37,689 nucleotides of DNA. It comes from an uncultured Oscillospiraceae bacterium. GTDB taxonomy: Bacteria; Bacillota; Clostridia; Oscillospirales; Oscillospiraceae. Within the stretch, counting starts at the first letter, position 1, and the number at the start of each line of letters is the position of its first letter. This document shows positions 33,767-37,689 of this stretch, one piece after another. The stretch is taken from assembly GCA_900763965.1 (NCBI GenBank), contig CAAFMG010000015.1:1-37689 (forward strand), in the 5' to 3' direction. Both the position numbers and the translations under genes were made by a program. Below the pieces are notes generated by a model. The model searched no databases. It worked only from the letters and a program-made list of their open reading frames with translations, and had not been told where the DNA came from.

Positions 33767-34673
33767 TCAGATAACGCAACCAACGGCTGTGCGTATTACA
33801 GTATTTACCCCGGCCTACAATCGTGGCTACATCATCGAAAACCTGTATCATTCCTTGCAGCGGCAGACATACCGAAACTTTGAATGGCTGGTTGTGGACG
33901 ATGGTTCTCAGGATGATACCGGGGAACGGTTCCAACGCATGACGGCAGACGAAAATGATTTCCCCATCCGATACATCCGCCAAGAGAACGGGGGAAAGCA
34001 CCGGGCCATTAATGCCGGGGTGACGGAAGCCAGGGGTGAGCTGTTTCTTATTGTGGATTCCGATGACTATCTGACAGACGATGCTCTGGAAGAACTTGAC
34101 AAGGTGGAAAAGAGTATCCCGGTGGAAGAGAAAGACCGCTTTGGCGGTGTTTGCGGTTTGAGAGCATACGATAAAAACAGGATCATCGGAACAACCTTCC
34201 CAGGAGATACACTGGATATTACCATGCTCCAGCGAAACGCATACGGTATTTCTGGCGACAAGGCCGAGACCTTTTATACGCAGATCCTGCGCCGCTACCC
34301 CTTCCCGGAGTTCCCAGGGGAGAAGTTTCTGACAGAATGTGTGGTGTGGGATAAGATTGCGGCGGATGGCTTTAAGCTGCGGTTTTATAATCACAATACC
34401 ATCATCTGTAATTATCTGGAAGATGGTCTGACGAAAAATCTCGATCAGATGATTCTTCGAAACCCCAGGGGATATGCCCTGTATCTGCAACAGAGTGTGG
34501 ACTTCGGCAAGTTGAAGGGTGTAGATAAGTGCAATTCCTATGTTGGATTCTGTGAGAACCTGCGTACCCAATATACATTTTCGGAGATTGCGGATATTTT
34601 ACAGATGGATTCCATACGCCTGCGGCTATGGCTGCTGGGGATGCGGATCTATCGCAGATTATGGGAAAGATAG
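33753..34673 (+). CDS. glycosyltransferase family 2 (divergent)
   Basis: The 306-residue GT-A enzyme starts at GTG 33753, with GGAGG (33739-33743) 9 bp upstream. It has ITVFTPAYNRGYIIENLYHS (15-34), WLVVDDGSQDDT and a DSDDY motif near 94-98. GGKHRAINAGVTEA replaces the usual GG.S.ARN.G loop. It is not one of the closely similar GT2 copies around it, and instead resembles the GT2 branch often seen in clostridial capsule clusters. It is followed directly by the GT32 gene. Confidence 0.85.
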   Translation: MCTLNQITQPTAVRITVFTPAYNRGYIIENLYHSLQRQTYRNFEWLVVDDGSQDDTGERFQRMTADENDFPIRYIRQENGGKHRAINAGVTEARGELFLIVDSDDYLTDDALEELDKVEKSIPVEEKDRFGGVCGLRAYDKNRIIGTTFPGDTLDITMLQRNAYGISGDKAETFYTQILRRYPFPEFPGEKFLTECVVWDKIAADGFKLRFYNHNTIICNYLEDGLTKNLDQMILRNPRGYALYLQQSVDFGKLKGVDKCNSYVGFCENLRTQYTFSEIADILQMDSIRLRLWLLGMRIYRRLWER

Positions 34674-34682
34674 GTGTTTGTG

Positions 34683-35462
34683 ATGATCCCTAAGAAAATC
34701 CACTACTGCTGGTTTGGCAAAAATCCAAAGACTAGGCTGGCGGAAAAGTGCATCAAGAGCTGGGAAACCCTCTGCCCGGATTATGAGATCATTGAGTGGA
34801 ATGAGGATAACTACGACCTGTCTGCGGCTCCGCTGTATGTCCGTCAGGCGTATGAGGCAAAAAAGTGGGCCTTTGTCACGGACTATGTTCGGTTGCAAGT
34901 GGTCTATGAACAGGGCGGCATCTATATGGATGTGGATGTAGAGCTGGAAAAGCCACTGGATCTGCTGCTGACCCACAGTGCCTATTTTGGCTATGAAGAT
35001 GGTGTTTTTATCAATACCGGCGAGGGCTTCGGTGCGGAACCGGGTACACCGATTCTCCGGGAGCTAATGGAGGACTACGCCGAAATTCCGTTCCTGCTGG
35101 AGGACGGAAGTCTGGATCTAACGTCCTGCCCTAAGAGAAATACAAAGATTTTTCTTCAGCACGGACTCAAGCAGGATGATTCTATGCAGATTTTGCCGGG
35201 GGACGTTCTGATTTTACCGACAATCTATCTGTGTCCTATTGACTATGTTATGATGCTGCGGACTCGCTCCCCCAAAACGATCTCCACCCATTGGTATGAT
35301 GCCAGCTGGCGGCCGGATCGCACCTGGGCGAAGGTGGAGACCAGCGTTGGCCTTGTTGTATATTATGTAAAATTAGGTGTTAAAAAGGTCATCGGAGAAG
35401 ATGCGTATGCGGTGCTGAAAAAGATTCGGGGAAGAGAGGAACACACAGATGCCGAAGGTTAG
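34683..35462 (+). CDS. glycosyltransferase family 32-type (capsular polysaccharide synthesis)
   Basis: The 259-residue protein begins MIPKKIHYCWFGKNP, the classic N-terminus of GT32-type capsule transferases. The DxD sugar-binding motif is Asp83-x-Asp85 in GGIYMDVDVE. KWAFVTDYVRL (61-71) is the preceding conserved segment. The ATG at 34683 is preferred to GTG 34674 because it matches the family start and has TAGGTG 6 bp upstream. A C-terminal hydrophobic stretch (VGLVVYYVKLGVKKVIG) could associate with the membrane. It overlaps the next gene by 14 bp. Confidence 0.88.
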   Translation: MIPKKIHYCWFGKNPKTRLAEKCIKSWETLCPDYEIIEWNEDNYDLSAAPLYVRQAYEAKKWAFVTDYVRLQVVYEQGGIYMDVDVELEKPLDLLLTHSAYFGYEDGVFINTGEGFGAEPGTPILRELMEDYAEIPFLLEDGSLDLTSCPKRNTKIFLQHGLKQDDSMQILPGDVLILPTIYLCPIDYVMMLRTRSPKTISTHWYDASWRPDRTWAKVETSVGLVVYYVKLGVKKVIGEDAYAVLKKIRGREEHTDAEG

Positions 35463-36435
35463 CGTTATTGTTCCCGTGTACCGTGTGGAATCCTACCTGC
35501 ACCGTTGTGTGGACAGTATCTTGGCCCAGACCTTTTCGGACTTTGAACTGATCCTGGTGGATGACGGAAGCCCGGACAGCTGTGGTGCAATCTGCGATGA
35601 ATATGCACGGCAGGACAGCCGAATTCATGTGATCCACCAGGAAAACGGCGGCCTTTCTGCCGCCCGCAATGCCGGTATTGACTGGGCATTTGCCAATTCG
35701 GACAGCCAATGGCTGACCTTCGTGGACAGTGATGACTGGATCCTTCCTCAGATGCTGGAGGCCATGTGGAATGCAGCCCAGAAGGACGATACCTCAGTGG
35801 TGGTCTGCGGTCATCAGCAGACCCAGGGAGAAACCCCGGAGGTTTGTCCGGAGCAGCTGGAATCCTCCCTGTGGGATCCGGAGGACTTTTATCTACAGTA
35901 TACTTGCAATGCAACCCTGGCCTGGGGAAAGCTGTATGAAAAACGCTGCTTTGAAACCCTGCGCTACCCTGTTGGACGAATCCACGAGGATGAATATCTG
36001 ACCTATCAGATCCTCTTTCAGTTTCCTCAGATCTCCGTGATCCAAGCACCCCTGTATGCCTATTATGTCAATGCAGAAGGGATCACCAGGAGCAAATGGT
36101 CTCCCAAACGGCTGGATTCCTGGGGGGCTTTTGAGGCGCAGATCCGGTTTTTTCACGAAACAGGGCGGACGGAACTGGAAAAGACACAGATTCTGGTGTA
36201 TCTTGGAAATACCAAATTTCAAGAGAAGCAGATTCGCAGATCTGGTTGTTCCAAAGAATACGCTGAGGAGTTGAAGCTGACCAAAACACGCAGACAGGAA
36301 ATACTTCGGGCGTTGCGGCAGAATGGATATACAAATGTTATCCGGGCATACCGAAAGGAACAGCTGCGGGATGCACTGGATTTCCTGTTCGTCTGGAAAG
36401 AAAAACTGGGAATGTGGCGGAAAGGGTGGTCGTAG
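35449..36435 (+). CDS. glycosyltransferase family 2, paralogue of the gene at 32680
   Basis: The 328-residue GT-A enzyme has DDGS (38-41) and DSDD (93-96) and the same length and motif order as its paralogue at 32680-33666. Its start lies inside the GT32 gene and its first codons (MPKVSVIVPVY) match those of the GT2 gene at 31520 rather than the paralogue. This suggests that N-terminal segments have been exchanged among copies. The C-terminal sequence CSKEYAEELKLTKTRRQEIL differs at several positions from the paralogue, so specificity may have shifted. Confidence 0.9.
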   Translation: MPKVSVIVPVYRVESYLHRCVDSILAQTFSDFELILVDDGSPDSCGAICDEYARQDSRIHVIHQENGGLSAARNAGIDWAFANSDSQWLTFVDSDDWILPQMLEAMWNAAQKDDTSVVVCGHQQTQGETPEVCPEQLESSLWDPEDFYLQYTCNATLAWGKLYEKRCFETLRYPVGRIHEDEYLTYQILFQFPQISVIQAPLYAYYVNAEGITRSKWSPKRLDSWGAFEAQIRFFHETGRTELEKTQILVYLGNTKFQEKQIRRSGCSKEYAEELKLTKTRRQEILRALRQNGYTNVIRAYRKEQLRDALDFLFVWKEKLGMWRKGWS

Positions 36436-36519
36436 GACAAGCGTCTATTTTCAGAATTCCTGCAAGCTGTGCCGTGTGTGGTATCCGCCAGTGAATTATA
36501 GAAGGAGAATAGGAATCAG

Positions 36520-37518
36520 ATGCCCAAAATTAGTGTAATTGTTCCGGTTTACAAGGTGGAAGATTATCTGCACAGATGTGTGGACAGTATTTTGAATCAG
36601 TCTTTTTCGGACTTTGAGTTGATTTTGGTGGATGATGGAAGCCCGGATAACTGCGGTGCGATCTGCGATGAATATGCAAGGCAGGATAATAGGGTGCGTG
36701 TAATCCACCAGCCGAACAGAGGCGTTTCTGTTGCCAGAAATGCAGGTATGGATTGGGCCTCAAACCATTCTGACAGCAACTGGCTGGCATTTATTGACAG
36801 TGATGACTGGGTGCATCGGGATTATCTGAAGCTCCTGTTGACGGCGGCGGAGGAAAACGGTGTGCCAATGGCAGTTTGCGGAAGCCTTTGGGTGAATCAA
36901 TACATGGAGGATGAAGCAATCGACCACAGCGTGTGTACGGTTATGGATGCGGAAACTGCAATGGTTCAGCACTATGGAAAAATGACAGCAGTCTGGGCGA
37001 AATTGTATCAAAAAAACATCATGGACGGCATCGCTTTCCCAGAGGGAAAGCGATCTGAGGATGCGTTTGTCACCCATATTCCTCTTTTTAAAGCTGGAAC
37101 TGTGGCGATTTTGGAGGAAAAGCTCTATTACTACTATAACAATCCGATTAGTTTCACTCGCGCAAAGTGGTCTCAACAGAAACTGGATTTGTTGGAAGCG
37201 CATGAATTGCGGTTGGAGTTCTTCCAAGAGGGTGGGTATGAAAAAGCGCTGTGCCGCCAAAAAGAGATTTATGCCGAGGAAATTATGAACCTCATCACTC
37301 ATCTGCTGGATGTCCGAGAATCAGACAGGGATGAATTGGATACTTTAGAAATGCTGCGCCAAAAGCTCAGAGAGTTGCTGAAAGCTGCCAGAGAGGATGG
37401 CTGCGTTCCCTTCAACCGGGAAAATCTGTGGGCGTACCTGTACGCTATGAAAAGCGACTGGCTGTGGAAAGCTGCACGAGGGCTCCAGAAAGCCTACCGA
37501 AAGATCAAATATAGATAA
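36520..37518 (+). CDS. glycosyltransferase family 2
   Basis: The 332-residue GT-A enzyme shares the N-terminal half of the local GT2 group (VPVYKVEDYLHRCVDSILNQ, DDGS at 38-41 and IDSDDW near 92-97). The acceptor half is its own (KRSEDAFVTHIPLFKAG near 182-198). AAGGAG (36502-36507) precedes the ATG. An 84-bp gap separates it from the previous gene; no clear promoter was seen there. It is the last gene of the cluster and is followed by a terminator. Confidence 0.9.
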   Translation: MPKISVIVPVYKVEDYLHRCVDSILNQSFSDFELILVDDGSPDNCGAICDEYARQDNRVRVIHQPNRGVSVARNAGMDWASNHSDSNWLAFIDSDDWVHRDYLKLLLTAAEENGVPMAVCGSLWVNQYMEDEAIDHSVCTVMDAETAMVQHYGKMTAVWAKLYQKNIMDGIAFPEGKRSEDAFVTHIPLFKAGTVAILEEKLYYYYNNPISFTRAKWSQQKLDLLEAHELRLEFFQEGGYEKALCRQKEIYAEEIMNLITHLLDVRESDRDELDTLEMLRQKLRELLKAAREDGCVPFNRENLWAYLYAMKSDWLWKAARGLQKAYRKIKYR

Positions 37519-37519
37519 C

Positions 37520-37553
37520 ATAGTGCCGCTCTGATGCAGGGCGGCACTATTTT
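37520..37553 (+). terminator. intrinsic terminator of the polysaccharide cluster
   Basis: ATAGTGCCGC (37520-37529) pairs perfectly with GCGGCACTAT (37541-37550) around an 11-nt loop, followed by a short T run ending at 37553. It begins 2 bp after the last stop codon. Confidence 0.85.
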
Positions 37554-37574
37554 GCCTTCCGGCAACAAAAACCC

Positions 37575-37603
37575 TTGCAATTATCCGGGATTTGCAATAT
37601 AAT
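37575..37603 (+). promoter_or_regulatory. promoter reading out of the window
   Basis: TTGCAA (37575-37580) and a perfect TATAAT (37598-37603) are separated by 17 bp. No start codon with a good frame is completed before the window ends, so the gene it serves is unseen. Confidence 0.6.
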
Positions 37604-37689
37604 AAACTGAATAACTATGGAAACTCTGAATAAATCGTCTGCGGCTGAGCGGCGAATCTTTTGCTCCCAGTCTGCGGTTTGAAAAATGG

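Noticed and set aside
31520..37518. Repeated DNA in the GT2 genes considered as a CRISPR or repeat array
   Set aside because: The repeats are in-frame coding segments of homologous enzymes, about a kilobase or more apart, not short regularly spaced units.

Overview
The window reads as chromosomal DNA of a Gram-positive gut-type anaerobe, most likely a clostridial relative of the Oscillospiraceae. This is an inference from the moderately GC-rich coding sequence, strong AGGAGG-type ribosome binding sites, sigma-A-like promoters with 17-bp spacers, and protein families such as DUF5058 and EpsD/EpsF-like glycosyltransferases. All recognised genes lie on the + strand. No rRNA, tRNA, CRISPR array or intact insertion sequence was seen.

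Region A (about 1-7816) is a catabolic/transport module of eight genes. In order: a DUF5058 membrane protein, a second small membrane protein, an AbgB-like M20 amidohydrolase, an ornithine cyclodeaminase/mu-crystallin-family dehydrogenase, a MalY/PatB-type PLP C-S lyase or aminotransferase, an EamA exporter, an FCD-domain regulator with its own promoter and palindrome, and a RidA enamine/imine deaminase. A strong terminator follows. The logic suggests uptake of an N-acylated or peptide-linked amino acid, release of the amino acid by the M20 enzyme, beta-elimination by the PLP enzyme, and clean-up of the aminoacrylate by RidA. The exact substrate is unknown; S-conjugated cysteine derivatives are one testable candidate.

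Region B (about 7817-22550) is a complete Wzx/Wzy-type polysaccharide operon with its own promoter. It has a membrane-bound UDP-sugar 4,6-dehydratase, a monotopic phosphoglycosyl transferase, an SDR epimerase/reductase, six glycosyltransferases, a left-handed beta-helix acyltransferase, a LicD-type phosphotransferase, a polymerase and a flippase.

Region C (about 22551-30309) starts at a second promoter. It holds EpsD- and EpsF-like glycosyltransferases, a cytosolic-looking NodB-type deacetylase, further transferases, and a Wzm/Wzt ABC exporter whose ATPase carries a C-terminal domain of the glycan-recognition type. So a second, ABC-dependent export route sits directly behind the Wzx/Wzy route.

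Region D (about 30310-37553) is visibly more AT-rich in places. It carries a Stealth-type sugar phosphotransferase, five GT2 enzymes with almost interchangeable N-terminal domains, a GT32-type transferase and a possible 24-residue ORF, and ends at a clear terminator. The base-composition change begins inside the Wzt gene, at the boundary between ATPase and C-terminal domain, which suggests that the export-specificity domain and the downstream transferases were exchanged as a unit. The last 130 bases contain a good promoter driving something beyond the window.
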